DNA of 64,000 bases from Amycolatopsis oliviviridis. GTDB taxonomy: Bacteria > Actinomycetota > Actinomycetes > Mycobacteriales > Pseudonocardiaceae. Shown here in pieces: positions 1-8,105 of this stretch. The notes under the pieces are model-generated. The model was not told where the DNA came from. It did not search any database and worked only from the letters and a program-made list of their open reading frames with translations. Position numbers and translations under genes: made by a program. How positions within the stretch are numbered: the first letter of the stretch is position 1; every line of letters begins with the position of its first letter. The stretch covers positions 186,001 to 250,000 of the forward strand of contig NZ_BNAY01000008.1 of assembly GCF_014654365.1 (NCBI RefSeq), in the 5' to 3' direction.

Positions 1-203
1 CGCCGCAAGGAAGGCGCGCGGGTGATCCAGTTGCCCTCGGGCTGCATGCCGATGATCTCCGAATGCGCGTGCTGCGCGATCTGGCGGATCATCGTCTTGC
101 GGTAGCCCTCGGGCACCCAGTCGCGGGGCTCGATGCGCTGGTCGCGCTCGATGGTCGCCTCGAAGTGCTTTTCGAGGTCTTCCTCAGGAAGGGTGGCCGT
201 CAT
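1..203 (-). CDS. paaA: 1,2-phenylacetyl-CoA epoxidase subunit A, N-terminal part (runs off the window)
   Basis: Only the first 67 codons are present; the gene continues past base 1. Visible text includes DWVPEGYRKTMIRQI, AQHAHSEIIGM and EGNWITRAP, the conserved start of PaaA, the di-iron catalytic subunit of the PaaABCE complex that epoxidises phenylacetyl-CoA in the cytoplasm. The ATG at 203 overlaps the paaZ stop as ATGA, so PaaA is probably translationally coupled to paaZ and co-transcribed from the PaaR-box promoter near 2260. The iron ligands lie outside the window. The family call is firm; the rest of paaBCDE is expected just outside. Confidence 0.93.
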   Translation of the reverse strand, partial: MTATLPEEDLEKHFEATIERDQRIEPRDWVPEGYRKTMIRQIAQHAHSEIIGMQPEGNWITRAPSLR

Positions 204-2230
204 GACTGCTCCTTGGCGACGAGGGTCAGGACGTCGTACTTGGCGACCGAGTCGCCGTCGGCGTTGGTGACGTCGGCGTCCCAGCGGACTTCGCCGTACT
301 CCTGGTCGATGCGCGGGGTGATCTGCTTGGCGGTCAAGGTCACCGTGAGGGTGTCGCCGACCTTGACCGGGGTGAGGAACCGGAGGTTCTCCAGGCCGTA
401 GTTGGCCAGCACCGGACCGGGTTCCGGGGAGACGAACAGCCCGGCGGCGAAGGAGACCACGAGGTAGCCGTGCGCCACGATCCCGCCGAACAGCGGGTTC
501 GCCGCCGCGGCTTCGGGGTCGGTGTGGGCGTAGAAGGTGTCGCCGGTGAACTCGGCGAAATGGTCGACGTCGGACTGCAGGACCTCACGCGGCCCGGCGA
601 CGACGGAGTCGCCGATCTTCAGCTCCGCCAACGACTTCCGGAACGGGTGGACGTCGCCCTCGGTCCTCGGCGCGCCGGTGACCCAACGGCCGGTGACCGT
701 GCTGAGCACTTTCGGGCTGCCCTGGACGGCCGTGCGCTGCATGTGGTGCAGCACACCGCGGACGCCGCCCATCTCCTCGCCGCCGCCGGCGCGACCCGGG
801 CCACCGTGCACCAGCTGCGGCATCGGCGAACCGTGGCCCGTCGACTCCTTCGCGTCGTCGGCGTCCAGCACCAGCAGGCGGCCGTGGTACGGCGCGACAC
901 CGAGCACGACCTCACGCACGAACTCCTGGTCCGCGGAAACGATCGAGCCGACCAGGCTGCCGCCGCCGCGGGCGGCGAGTTCGACGACCTGCTCGGTCGA
1001 GGTGTAGGGCAGCAGCGTCGAGACCGGGCCGAACGCCTCGATCTCGTGCGGCTCGGAGCGCTCGGGATCCGCCTTCAGCAGCACCGGCGAGAGGAACGCG
1101 CCGCGTTCGGCGTCCGCGCCGACGACGTCGACCTGTTCCGGGTCGCCGAAGACGACCGTGCCGACGTCCAGCAGCGCCTTGAGCGACCGCCGGACCTCCT
1201 CACGCTGCTCCAGGCTGGCCAGCGCGCCCATCCGGACGCCCTCGGCGGCAGGATTGCCGACGGTGGTCTTCGCCAGCCGCGCGCTCGCGGCCTCGGCGAC
1301 GGCGTCCAGCAGATCCGCGGGCACGAAGGCGCGGCGGATGGCGGTGCACTTCTGGCCGGCCTTGACCGTCATCTCGGTGGTGAGCTGCTTGACGTAGAGG
1401 TCGAACTCGGTGGTGCCGGGCTTCGCGTCCGGGCCGAGGATCGACAGGTTCAGCGAGTCGGCCTCGGCGTTGAACCGGACCGAGTTGCGCACGATGGCGG
1501 GGTGCGCGCGCAGCTTCTGCGCGGTGGACGCGGAACCGGTGAACGAGACGAGGTCCTGCGCGGTGACGTGGTCGAGCAGGTCACCGACGCTGCCCGCGAC
1601 GAACTGCAGCGTGCCCTCGGGCAGGATGCCGGATTCGATGATGATCTCGACCAGCCGCGCGGTGAGGTACGCGGTCTGACTGGCCGGCTTGATCAGGCTC
1701 GGCACCCCGGCGAGGAACGCGGGCGCGAACTTCTCCAGCGGGCCCCAGACCGGGAAGTTGAAGGCGTTGATCTGGACGGCGACGCCGCGCAGCGGGACGG
1801 CGATGTGCTGGGCGACGAAGGTGCCGCCCTTGCTCAGCGGCTCGACGTGGCCGTCGACGTAGACGGTGTCGTTCGGCAGTTCGCGCTTGCCCTTGCTGGA
1901 GTAGGCGAACAGCACGCCGATGCCGCCGTCGATGTCGACCATCGAGTCGCCCTTGGTGGCGCCTGTCCTGGCCGAGAGCGCGTACAGCTCCTCGCGGTGT
2001 TCGCGCAGGTGAGAGGCGAGAGCCTTCAGCAGCGCGGCCCGCTGGTGGAAGGTCAGCTCACGCAGCGCGGGACCGCCGGTGCGGCGGCCGTACTCCAGCG
2101 CGGCGGCGAAGTCGACGCCGTCGGAGGAGACCCGGGCGACCTCCTCGCCCGTGGAAGCGTCGTGCAGCGGTACGCCGTCGGTCTCCGCCGTGTGCCACCC
2201 GCCGGAGACGTAGCTGCGCAGCAATGCCAT
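200..2230 (-). CDS. paaZ: Bifunctional oxepin-CoA hydrolase / 3-oxo-5,6-dehydrosuberyl-CoA semialdehyde dehydrogenase
   Basis: Opens the oxepin ring of the phenylacetate pathway and oxidises the resulting aldehyde. About 676 residues, close to E. coli PaaZ. Residues 1-520 form the aldehyde dehydrogenase with general base E256 (EADSLN) and nucleophile C295 (GQKCTAIRR). Residues from about 530 form a MaoC-type R-hydratase with GDTFYAHTD and IVAHGY. The start at 2230 (MALLRSYVSGG) is chosen because AAGGG lies seven bases upstream and the protein then begins like its homologues; an in-frame ATG at 2248 is the alternative. It is first in its unit, about 30 bp from a PaaR-type operator, and overlaps paaA by four bases. 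Confidence 0.95.
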   Translation of the reverse strand: MALLRSYVSGGWHTAETDGVPLHDASTGEEVARVSSDGVDFAAALEYGRRTGGPALRELTFHQRAALLKALASHLREHREELYALSARTGATKGDSMVDIDGGIGVLFAYSSKGKRELPNDTVYVDGHVEPLSKGGTFVAQHIAVPLRGVAVQINAFNFPVWGPLEKFAPAFLAGVPSLIKPASQTAYLTARLVEIIIESGILPEGTLQFVAGSVGDLLDHVTAQDLVSFTGSASTAQKLRAHPAIVRNSVRFNAEADSLNLSILGPDAKPGTTEFDLYVKQLTTEMTVKAGQKCTAIRRAFVPADLLDAVAEAASARLAKTTVGNPAAEGVRMGALASLEQREEVRRSLKALLDVGTVVFGDPEQVDVVGADAERGAFLSPVLLKADPERSEPHEIEAFGPVSTLLPYTSTEQVVELAARGGGSLVGSIVSADQEFVREVVLGVAPYHGRLLVLDADDAKESTGHGSPMPQLVHGGPGRAGGGEEMGGVRGVLHHMQRTAVQGSPKVLSTVTGRWVTGAPRTEGDVHPFRKSLAELKIGDSVVAGPREVLQSDVDHFAEFTGDTFYAHTDPEAAAANPLFGGIVAHGYLVVSFAAGLFVSPEPGPVLANYGLENLRFLTPVKVGDTLTVTLTAKQITPRIDQEYGEVRWDADVTNADGDSVAKYDVLTLVAKEQS

Positions 2231-2258
2231 GAGTCGACCCTTCACCATGGTGGGATTT

Positions 2259-2280
2259 ACAGACCGTCCGTTCAGTAATT
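2259..2280. promoter_or_regulatory. PaaR-type operator upstream of paaZ
   Basis: A 22-bp site with core ACCG-TCCGTT-CAGT, an imperfect inverted repeat. It fits the pattern ACTnACCGnnCGnnCGGTnAGT that I recall for PaaR of Corynebacterium glutamicum, with three mismatches at fixed positions. It lies 29 bp upstream of the paaZ start, where bound repressor would block transcription. The TetR gene at 4143-4736 is the obvious candidate ligand. Confidence 0.75.
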
Positions 2281-2374
2281 GACTGTAGCTCCTGACCCGG
2301 GTCTTGCAAACCCCCCGACGGCGGTGGACCCTTGACATCTGCCCGAAAACACGCCTTTACTGGCGACACCCTTT

Positions 2375-2396
2375 AACAACCGTCCGTTCGGTCAGT
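2375..2396. promoter_or_regulatory. PaaR-type operator upstream of paaI-paaK-paaR
   Basis: Second copy of the paa operator with core ACCG-TCCGTT-CGGT, a perfect outer inverted repeat. Only two fixed positions of the recalled PaaR consensus differ. It lies 17 bp upstream of the paaI TTG start, so the two divergent paa units each carry their own operator, 94 bp apart. Confidence 0.78.
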
Positions 2397-2413
2397 AACT
2401 AGGTGGTTTCGGT

Positions 2414-2857
2414 TTGACTAACGCCGCGCACACGATGTTCGCCGACGACCTGGCCTCCAACGCGCTGGGCATCGAGCTAGTCGAGGCCGCCGAAGGGCAC
2501 GCCGTCGCCACCATGCGGATCACCGAGACGATGGTCAACGGGCACGACATCGCGCACGGCGGCTACGTCTTCCTGCTGGCCGATACGACTTTTGCCTGCG
2601 CCTGCAACTCTGTCCATGCGCCCTCGGCGGGAGAAAGTACCTCGGAACGGCACGGCCCGGTGACCGTCGCGTCCGGCGCGGAGATCTCCTTCGTCGCCGC
2701 GGGAAAACTCGGCGACCACCTCGTCGCCACCGCCACCGAGCGGACGCGCTACGGCCGCAACGGCATCTACGACGTCACCGTGCACCGGGAGACCCCCGAC
2801 GGGCCGGAGGTCGTCGCCGAATTCCGCGGCCGCAGCCGCACCATCCAGAAAGCATGA
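2414..2857 (+). CDS. paaI: Hydroxyphenylacetyl-CoA thioesterase
   Basis: Hot-dog-fold thioesterase of 147 residues that clears dead-end hydroxylated phenylacetyl-CoA esters and frees CoA. NGHDIAHGG (residues 42-50), LLADTTF with D57, and ACACNS are the PaaI signature, with the catalytic Asp in its expected place. It starts at TTG; AGGTGG lies seven bases upstream and the reading begins like E. coli PaaI (NAxxMxxxD), so I prefer it to the ATG at 2435. The stop overlaps the paaK start as ATGA. A repressor operator sits directly upstream. Confidence 0.9.
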   Translation: MTNAAHTMFADDLASNALGIELVEAAEGHAVATMRITETMVNGHDIAHGGYVFLLADTTFACACNSVHAPSAGESTSERHGPVTVASGAEISFVAAGKLGDHLVATATERTRYGRNGIYDVTVHRETPDGPEVVAEFRGRSRTIQKA

Positions 2858-4146
2858 TCATGAGCGCCTTCAGCGACGAAGCCGAGAACCTGACCATCGA
2901 CGAACTCCAGGCGCTGCAACTGAAACGCCTCCGGTGGACGCTGCGGCACGCCTACGACAACGTTCCGTTCTACACGCGGAAGTTCGACGAGGCCGGGGTC
3001 CACCCGGACGACTGCAAGGCGCTGGAAGACCTGGCGAAGTTCCCCTTCACCACCAAACAGGACCTGCGCGACAACTACCCGTTCGGCATGTTCGCCGTGC
3101 CGGAGTCCCAGGTCAGCCGGATCCACGCGTCCAGCGGCACCACCGGGAAGCCGACCGTCGTCGGGTACACCGCCGAGGACATCGACACCTGGGCGACGGT
3201 GATGGCGCGGTCGATCCGCGCGGCGGGCGGGCGGCCGGGCGACAAGGTCCACGTCGCCTACGGGTACGGGCTGTTCACCGGCGGTCTCGGCGCGCACTAC
3301 GGTGCGGAGAAGCTGGGCTGCACGGTGATCCCGGCGTCGGGCGGCATGACCGCACGCCAGGTGCAGATCATCACCGACTTCAAACCCGAGATCATCATGG
3401 TCACCCCGTCGTACATGCTGACACTGCTCGACGAGTTCGAGCGGCAGGGCATCGACCCGCAGTCCAGTTCGCTCAAGGTCGGCATCTTCGGCGCGGAACC
3501 GTGGACCGAGCAGATGCGCACGGAGATCGAGGAGCGCGTCGGCATCGACGCCGTCGACATCTACGGCCTGTCCGAGGTGATGGGCCCCGGCGTCGCGCAG
3601 GAATGCGTCGAGACCAAGGACGGGCTGCACATCTGGGAGGACCACTTCTTCCCCGAGGTCATCGACCCGTTCACCGAGAAACCCACCGACGCCGAGGGTG
3701 AACTGCTGTTCACCTCGCTCACCAAACAGGCGCTGCCGATCATCCGGTACCGCACCCGCGACCTCACCCGGCTGCTGCCGGGCACCGCGCGACCGGCTTA
3801 CCGGCGGATGGAGAAGGTGACCGGGCGCAGCGATGACATGATCATCCTGCGTGGCGTCAACGTCTTCCCCACGCAGATCGAGGAAGTCGTGCTGGTGACC
3901 CCCGCGCTCGCGCCGCATTTCCAGCTGATCCGGTCCACGAAGGGCCGGATGGACCACCTGACCGTCCGCGTCGAGGCACGTCCGGACGCGACTGCCGACC
4001 AGCGCGCCGAGGCCGCCGCCCGGCTGATCGCCGGGGTCAAGGACGGGGTCGGGGTGAGCGTCGGCGTCGAGGTCGTCGACCCGGACACCCTGGAGCGGTC
4101 GCTGGGCAAGATGCGCCGCGTACTGGACGAGCGGGACCGCGGTTGA
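2854..4146 (+). CDS. paaK: Phenylacetate-CoA ligase
   Basis: Activates phenylacetate with ATP and CoA to phenylacetyl-CoA, the first committed step of the pathway. At 430 residues it is normal for PaaK. The adenylate-forming P-loop SSGTTGKP is at residues 93-100. IFGAEPWTEQMR, YGLSEVMGPGVA and ITGRSDD-like text (VTGRSDDMIILRGVNVFPTQIE) follow in family order, with K at the C-terminal GKMRR for the second half-reaction. Start ATGATC overlaps the paaI stop; an internal ATG two codons on is equally possible. The stop overlaps the TTG start of the paaR-like gene. Confidence 0.95.
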   Translation: MIMSAFSDEAENLTIDELQALQLKRLRWTLRHAYDNVPFYTRKFDEAGVHPDDCKALEDLAKFPFTTKQDLRDNYPFGMFAVPESQVSRIHASSGTTGKPTVVGYTAEDIDTWATVMARSIRAAGGRPGDKVHVAYGYGLFTGGLGAHYGAEKLGCTVIPASGGMTARQVQIITDFKPEIIMVTPSYMLTLLDEFERQGIDPQSSSLKVGIFGAEPWTEQMRTEIEERVGIDAVDIYGLSEVMGPGVAQECVETKDGLHIWEDHFFPEVIDPFTEKPTDAEGELLFTSLTKQALPIIRYRTRDLTRLLPGTARPAYRRMEKVTGRSDDMIILRGVNVFPTQIEEVVLVTPALAPHFQLIRSTKGRMDHLTVRVEARPDATADQRAEAAARLIAGVKDGVGVSVGVEVVDPDTLERSLGKMRRVLDERDRG

Positions 4147-4736
4147 GCACCCCCGCCCGCCGGGGCCGCCCCGGGTACGACCTCGAGTCGCTGCTTCAGG
4201 TCGCCGTCCGGCTGTTCAATGAACGCGGCTATGACGGCACCAGCATGGAGGACCTCTCCCGCAAGCTCGGCATCACGAAATCCGCGATCTACCACCACGT
4301 GCCGAGCAAGGAGGAGCTGCTGCGGCTCGCCGTCGACCGCGCGCTGAACGGCCTGTTCGCCGTCGCCGCCGAGACGGAATCCTTCGAGGGCAGGGCGATC
4401 GAGAAGCTGGAACATCTGGTGCGAGGCAGTGTCCTCGTGCTGGTCGACCAGCTGCCGTTCGTGACGCTGCTGCTGCGGGTGCGGGGCAACACGAAGGTCG
4501 AGCGGGCGGCGCTGGCGCGGCGGCGCGAGTTCGACCGGCTGGTGACGGACCTGGTGAAACGGGCCGAAACCGAGGGCGACGTGCGGCCCGACATCGATCC
4601 CGCGGTCACCGCGCGGCTGCTGTACGGCATGGTGAACTCGCTGATCGAGTGGTACCGGCCGCGCCGGGGCTCGGCGGGGACCGAACTGGCGGACGCGGTG
4701 TGCAAGATCGCCTTCGACGGCCTGCGGACGCAGTAG
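4143..4736 (+). CDS. paaR: TetR-family regulator of the paa genes (PaaR-like)
   Basis: A 197-residue TetR protein. The N-terminal helix-turn-helix spans about residues 10-57, with GTSMEDLSRKLGITKSAIYHHVPSKEELL as its core (quoted in parts: SMEDLSRKLG, AIYHHVPSKEELL). The C-terminal half resembles the TetR_C_17-type ligand domain. It starts at TTG overlapping the paaK stop, so it is translationally coupled to the operon it probably represses. By analogy with Corynebacterium PaaR the inducer would be phenylacetyl-CoA (inference). The two 22-bp operators at 2259 and 2375 are the likely targets. Confidence 0.8.
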   Translation: MSTPARRGRPGYDLESLLQVAVRLFNERGYDGTSMEDLSRKLGITKSAIYHHVPSKEELLRLAVDRALNGLFAVAAETESFEGRAIEKLEHLVRGSVLVLVDQLPFVTLLLRVRGNTKVERAALARRREFDRLVTDLVKRAETEGDVRPDIDPAVTARLLYGMVNSLIEWYRPRRGSAGTELADAVCKIAFDGLRTQ

Positions 4737-5015
4737 TCACTCCCCCGCGGCCTTCGGCGGGCACCGTGCCTGCCAGATCAGCGCGTCGCGCAGCTGCTGG
4801 ATGAGCTGCTCGTCGTCGGCCTCCGACGGATCGCCCCCGAGCGGGATCCAGCGTTCACCGACCTCGACCCCGTTCTCGAAACTGGTGATCACGATCCCCG
4901 CGTAGGAGACGCATTCGTCCCCGGTGTCACCCTGGATCCGGACGTCACGATGCTGCAATCGGACACTGACCCACCGCCCGACGCGGCGAACCGGATCTCG
5001 TTCAGCACTGGTCAT
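4737..5015 (-). CDS. Small hypothetical protein
   Basis: A 92-residue protein I do not recognise. It begins MTSAERDPVRRVGRW, then a predicted beta-rich section (WVSVRLQHRDVRI, VSYAGIVITSF), and ends with a helical part carrying ALIWQARC. It has no signal peptide or membrane segment. AGGG lies five bases upstream of the ATG. Its stop abuts the paaR-like stop with no gap, so the two genes converge. Coding status rests on the ribosome site, codon bias and lack of a competing frame. Confidence 0.6.
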   Translation of the reverse strand: MTSAERDPVRRVGRWVSVRLQHRDVRIQGDTGDECVSYAGIVITSFENGVEVGERWIPLGGDPSEADDEQLIQQLRDALIWQARCPPKAAGE

Positions 5016-5140
5016 TCGTCCCTACCCATGACACCCGGTACCCCCGCCACGAACGTCGGTTCGAAGGCTCTCGGAGTTACCGGCGGGTCGTTCCGAATGA
5101 ATAACGGCAGGCGGCCACGTGAAACAGTTACGCTCGGCCC

Positions 5141-5818
5141 ATGAGCACCGATCCGGAGACGCCCGTTCTCTCAGGTCGGCGCCGCCTCGAACCGGCCGCC
5201 CGCCGCGCCGAGATCCTGGCGGCGGCCCGGCGGCTGTTCGGCGAGGGCACGTACGCCTCGGTTTCGACCTCGGACATCGCGAAGGCGGCCGGGGTGGCGA
5301 GGCCGCTGATCAACCATTACTTCGGCGGCAAGCGCGAGCTGTACCTGGAAGTCGTCCGGCAGATGATGATCGTCCCGGCGCCCGTGATCGAGAACCTTCC
5401 CGACACCACCGCCGAAGAGCGGCTCGCCATCAGCGTCCGGCACTGGATCGAGGTCGTCGAACGCAACGAGCAGGCGTGGCTGACGGCGATCGGCCCGGAG
5501 GCCGTCGGCCGGGATCCGGACATCGAGCGGATCATGCTGGAGGGCGACGAGATCGCCGCGGACCGGGTCCTCGCGGCCGCGCTCATGAGCGACGTCACGG
5601 AGGGCCGCGAGGAGCTCCGCGCGATGATCCGTTCGTACGGCGGGATGCTGCGGGCCGCGTCACGCGAGTGGCTGGTCCGCGGCACACTCGGCCGGGACGA
5701 ACTGCGCGTCTTCCTCACCGATTCGATCCTGCACCTGCTGCGGGTCACCTACCCGGCCGTCCTCGCAACGCGTTCCGACGGGCGTAGGCCGCCGGCGTCA
5801 TCCCCTTCCAGCGCTTGA
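5141..5818 (+). CDS. TetR-family transcriptional regulator
   Basis: A 225-residue TetR protein. The HTH lies at about residues 17-63 (SVSTSDIAKAAGVARPLINHYFGGKREL) and is followed by a helical ligand domain of unknown specificity. No Shine-Dalgarno site precedes the ATG; TACGCT ends six bases before it, so the transcript may be leaderless. Its last 74 bases overlap the 3' end of the convergent AraC-type gene. No obvious target is adjacent. Confidence 0.85.
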   Translation: MSTDPETPVLSGRRRLEPAARRAEILAAARRLFGEGTYASVSTSDIAKAAGVARPLINHYFGGKRELYLEVVRQMMIVPAPVIENLPDTTAEERLAISVRHWIEVVERNEQAWLTAIGPEAVGRDPDIERIMLEGDEIAADRVLAAALMSDVTEGREELRAMIRSYGGMLRAASREWLVRGTLGRDELRVFLTDSILHLLRVTYPAVLATRSDGRRPPASSPSSA

Positions 5819-6773
5819 AGGCGTAGATGAAACTCGACGCCTCGGCGTAGCCCAGCCGCAGCGCGACGTCCTCCACGCTGAGCGCGCCGGTGTCCAGCAT
5901 CTCCTCGGCGAGGGCCTGGCGGACCTCGTCCAGCAGCGCGCGATAGCCGGTCCCGGCCTCGAACAGCCGCCGTCGCAGCGTGCGAGGGCTGAGCGCGAGC
6001 CGCCGCGCGACCTCCTCCATCCCGGCGTCGACCCCGCCGAGCCGCACCAGCCGTTCCCGGACCTGCTGGGCGATCCCGGAGCGTTCGCGTTTCCGCGACA
6101 CCAGCAGATCGCATTGCGCGGCGCAGACCGCGACCGTCTGATCGTTGGCCTGCGGCAGCGGCTTGTCGAGGAAGAGCGGGTCCAGGGTGGCGAGATGCGA
6201 GGACGCGGAGAACGACGGCGCGATCCCGAAGGTCCGCACGTATTCGTCCACAGTGGAGGGTTTCTCGTGCCGGAAGGCCAGCGAGCGCAAGGAGATGTCC
6301 GGCAGGATGTCGCGCATGACGGTATGGATGGCACCGAGGTCGCGCAACACCAGAAAGCGGGTGACATCGCCCGGCACGCGGCTGTCGTCCATGGTCAGCG
6401 CGAGCCGCCCGGCCTCGACGGTCACGTGCGGGATGCAGAACGTGAAACTCAGGTCCAGGTACCGCAGCGCGAAGCGCATCGCGTCCCCCAGCGTCGGACT
6501 GCTGATGCACGCGAAGCCGAAGATGCCGAAGGCGCTGACGCGGTACCGCCTGCTCAACCGTAGTGCGACGTCGTCCGCGCCGCCGAGCCCGCGAACCAGG
6601 CTTCGGACCACCGCGAGCTCCTGACGCGCGTCGACCTGGCCGTCGATCGGAGCGTGCTCGTAGGACTCCAGTCCCGCGATGCCGTTCTCGGCGGCGAAGC
6701 GGGCCATGAGCACGATGCTCGCCGTTCCGCGCGGGTAGTCCCAGTCGCGGATCACCGGCGGCGGTAGTTCCAT
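5745..6773 (-). CDS. AraC-family regulator with N-terminal arabinose-binding-like domain
   Basis: A 342-residue protein. Residues 15-205 match the arabinose-binding-like domain of the OruR/ArgR-type AraC regulators (AYISSPTLGDAMRFALRYLDL-like region, here CISSPTLGDAMRF). The C-terminal 100 residues hold two HTH motifs: EEVARRLALSPRTLRRRL, then VEDVALRLGYAEASSFIYAFKRW with the typical GMTPAAYA ending. The ligand is unknown. It is divergent from the AlkZ-like gene and its 3' end overlaps the TetR gene by 74 bp. Confidence 0.88.
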   Translation of the reverse strand: MELPPPVIRDWDYPRGTASIVLMARFAAENGIAGLESYEHAPIDGQVDARQELAVVRSLVRGLGGADDVALRLSRRYRVSAFGIFGFACISSPTLGDAMRFALRYLDLSFTFCIPHVTVEAGRLALTMDDSRVPGDVTRFLVLRDLGAIHTVMRDILPDISLRSLAFRHEKPSTVDEYVRTFGIAPSFSASSHLATLDPLFLDKPLPQANDQTVAVCAAQCDLLVSRKRERSGIAQQVRERLVRLGGVDAGMEEVARRLALSPRTLRRRLFEAGTGYRALLDEVRQALAEEMLDTGALSVEDVALRLGYAEASSFIYAFKRWKGMTPAAYARRNALRGRPGR

Positions 6774-6853
6774 GGCCGGGATTATGGATCCCCCGGCAAC
6801 GATCGGCGCATTGAGGACCGTAACTGTCCTTGATCCCGTTTAGGGTGAACGGC

Positions 6854-7957
6854 ATGTCCGACACGTTGAGCAGGCGCGCGCTGAACCGCGCCATGCTGGA
6901 CCGGCAACTGCTGCTCCGGCGTTCGAAGATGACCGCACTGGAAGCGGTCGAACATCTCGCCGGATTGCAGGCCCAGGCGCCGAACCCGCCGTACTTCGCG
7001 CTGTGGACGCGGTTGCACGGTTTTCACCAGGAAGACCTGGCGAATCTGCTGCTGGACAAGAGTGTCGTGCGGATCGCGCTCATGCGTGGCACGGTGCACC
7101 TGGTGACGCCCTCGGACGCGCTGGCGTGGCGGCCGATCGTGCAGCCCCTCTACGACCGCTCGGTGACCGGCAACACCCAGTTCGGCCCCGACATCAAGGA
7201 CCTCGACCACCAGGAGATCGCCCGCACCGCCCGCAAACTGCTCGGCGAACGGCCGCTTTCGGCCGCCGGGCTCGGCGCGGAACTGGCGAAGCACTGGGAG
7301 GGCGTGGCGCCGTCGTCGCTGGTGCACGTCGCGCGGGCGCTGCTGCCGCTGGTGCAGGTCCCGCCGCGCGGCGTCTGGGGCAAGTCCGGGCAGCCGACGT
7401 ATCAGACCACCGAAGACTGGCTCGGCGCCGAACCGGACGCGGCGCCGTCGCGAGAAGCGATGTTCCGGCGCTATCTGGCCGCGTTCGGGCCGGCCAGTGT
7501 GCAGGACACGCAGGCGTGGGCCGGGATCACGAAGCTCGGCGACGTCGCCGAGCGGCTGCGGCCGGAACTGCGGACGTTCCGCGACGAGAACGGCCGCGAG
7601 CTCTTCGACCTGCCCGAAGCCTCGCGCCCGGATCCGGACACGCCCGCACCTGCCCGGCTGCTGGGCCCGTTCGACCAGACCGTCCTCTCCTACGCCGACC
7701 GCACGCGGGTGATCAGCGACGAGCACCGCAAGGTCGTCATCACGCAGAACGGCCTGGTCAAGGGCACCATCCTGGTCGACGGGTCGGTGAAGGGCTTCTG
7801 GGAGATCAAGACGGCGAAGAAGGCCGCGTCGGTGGTGATCACGCCGTTCGAACGCGTCCCGAAGCGGGATCTGGACACCTTGGAAAGCTCGGCTCACCGC
7901 CTCCTGACCTGGGCACATCCGAAGGCGGAGTCCCACTCGGTGCAATTCGTCCTCTGA
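6854..7957 (+). CDS. Winged-helix DNA glycosylase of the AlkZ/HTH_42 family
   Basis: A 367-residue protein of the family that includes AlkZ, the azinomycin-resistance glycosylase of Streptomyces, and E. coli YcaQ, which unhook bulky or cross-linked alkyl-DNA lesions. The region GLQAQAPNPPYFALWTR carries a QxQ motif, which I recall as the catalytic signature of the AlkZ branch (YcaQ types have QxD). MRGTVHLV and LLGPFDQTVL are other family landmarks. The start at 6854 has AGGGTG a few bases upstream; an in-frame ATG at 6830 is less likely. The last codons (QFVL and stop) lie inside a repeat element. Confidence 0.75.
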   Translation: MSDTLSRRALNRAMLDRQLLLRRSKMTALEAVEHLAGLQAQAPNPPYFALWTRLHGFHQEDLANLLLDKSVVRIALMRGTVHLVTPSDALAWRPIVQPLYDRSVTGNTQFGPDIKDLDHQEIARTARKLLGERPLSAAGLGAELAKHWEGVAPSSLVHVARALLPLVQVPPRGVWGKSGQPTYQTTEDWLGAEPDAAPSREAMFRRYLAAFGPASVQDTQAWAGITKLGDVAERLRPELRTFRDENGRELFDLPEASRPDPDTPAPARLLGPFDQTVLSYADRTRVISDEHRKVVITQNGLVKGTILVDGSVKGFWEIKTAKKAASVVITPFERVPKRDLDTLESSAHRLLTWAHPKAESHSVQFVL

Positions 7958-8022
7958 ATGCGTTTCGTCCTCTGAATGCGGTAGTTGGCAACGCGAACGA
8001 CCGCATTCAGAGGACGAAACGC
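7943..8022. repeat. Inverted repeat of the TTCGTCCTCTGAATGC family, with an extra half copy
   Basis: Arms of 22 bp at 7960-7981 and 8001-8022 are perfectly complementary around a 19-base loop. A further half copy (7943-7961) lies directly upstream in tandem. The core TTCGTCCTCTGAATGC recurs at 11230-11300 and 52466-52529. The half copy encodes the last codons and the TGA of the AlkZ-like gene. It may terminate transcription. Confidence 0.85.
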
Positions 8023-8105
8023 GGGAGGACCGTGGCCGAAAATCTCGATTAAGTGTCCGTTTGTGCACTTCCGGGCGGGGTGGGCGGTGCGTACCTTCGG
8101 TCGGC

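Noticed and set aside
470..2278. 602-codon plus-strand frame antisense to paaZ
   Set aside because: Shadow of a high-GC gene: Arg/Asp/Val-biased composition, no domain, no ribosome site, and the opposite strand encodes a clear PaaZ.
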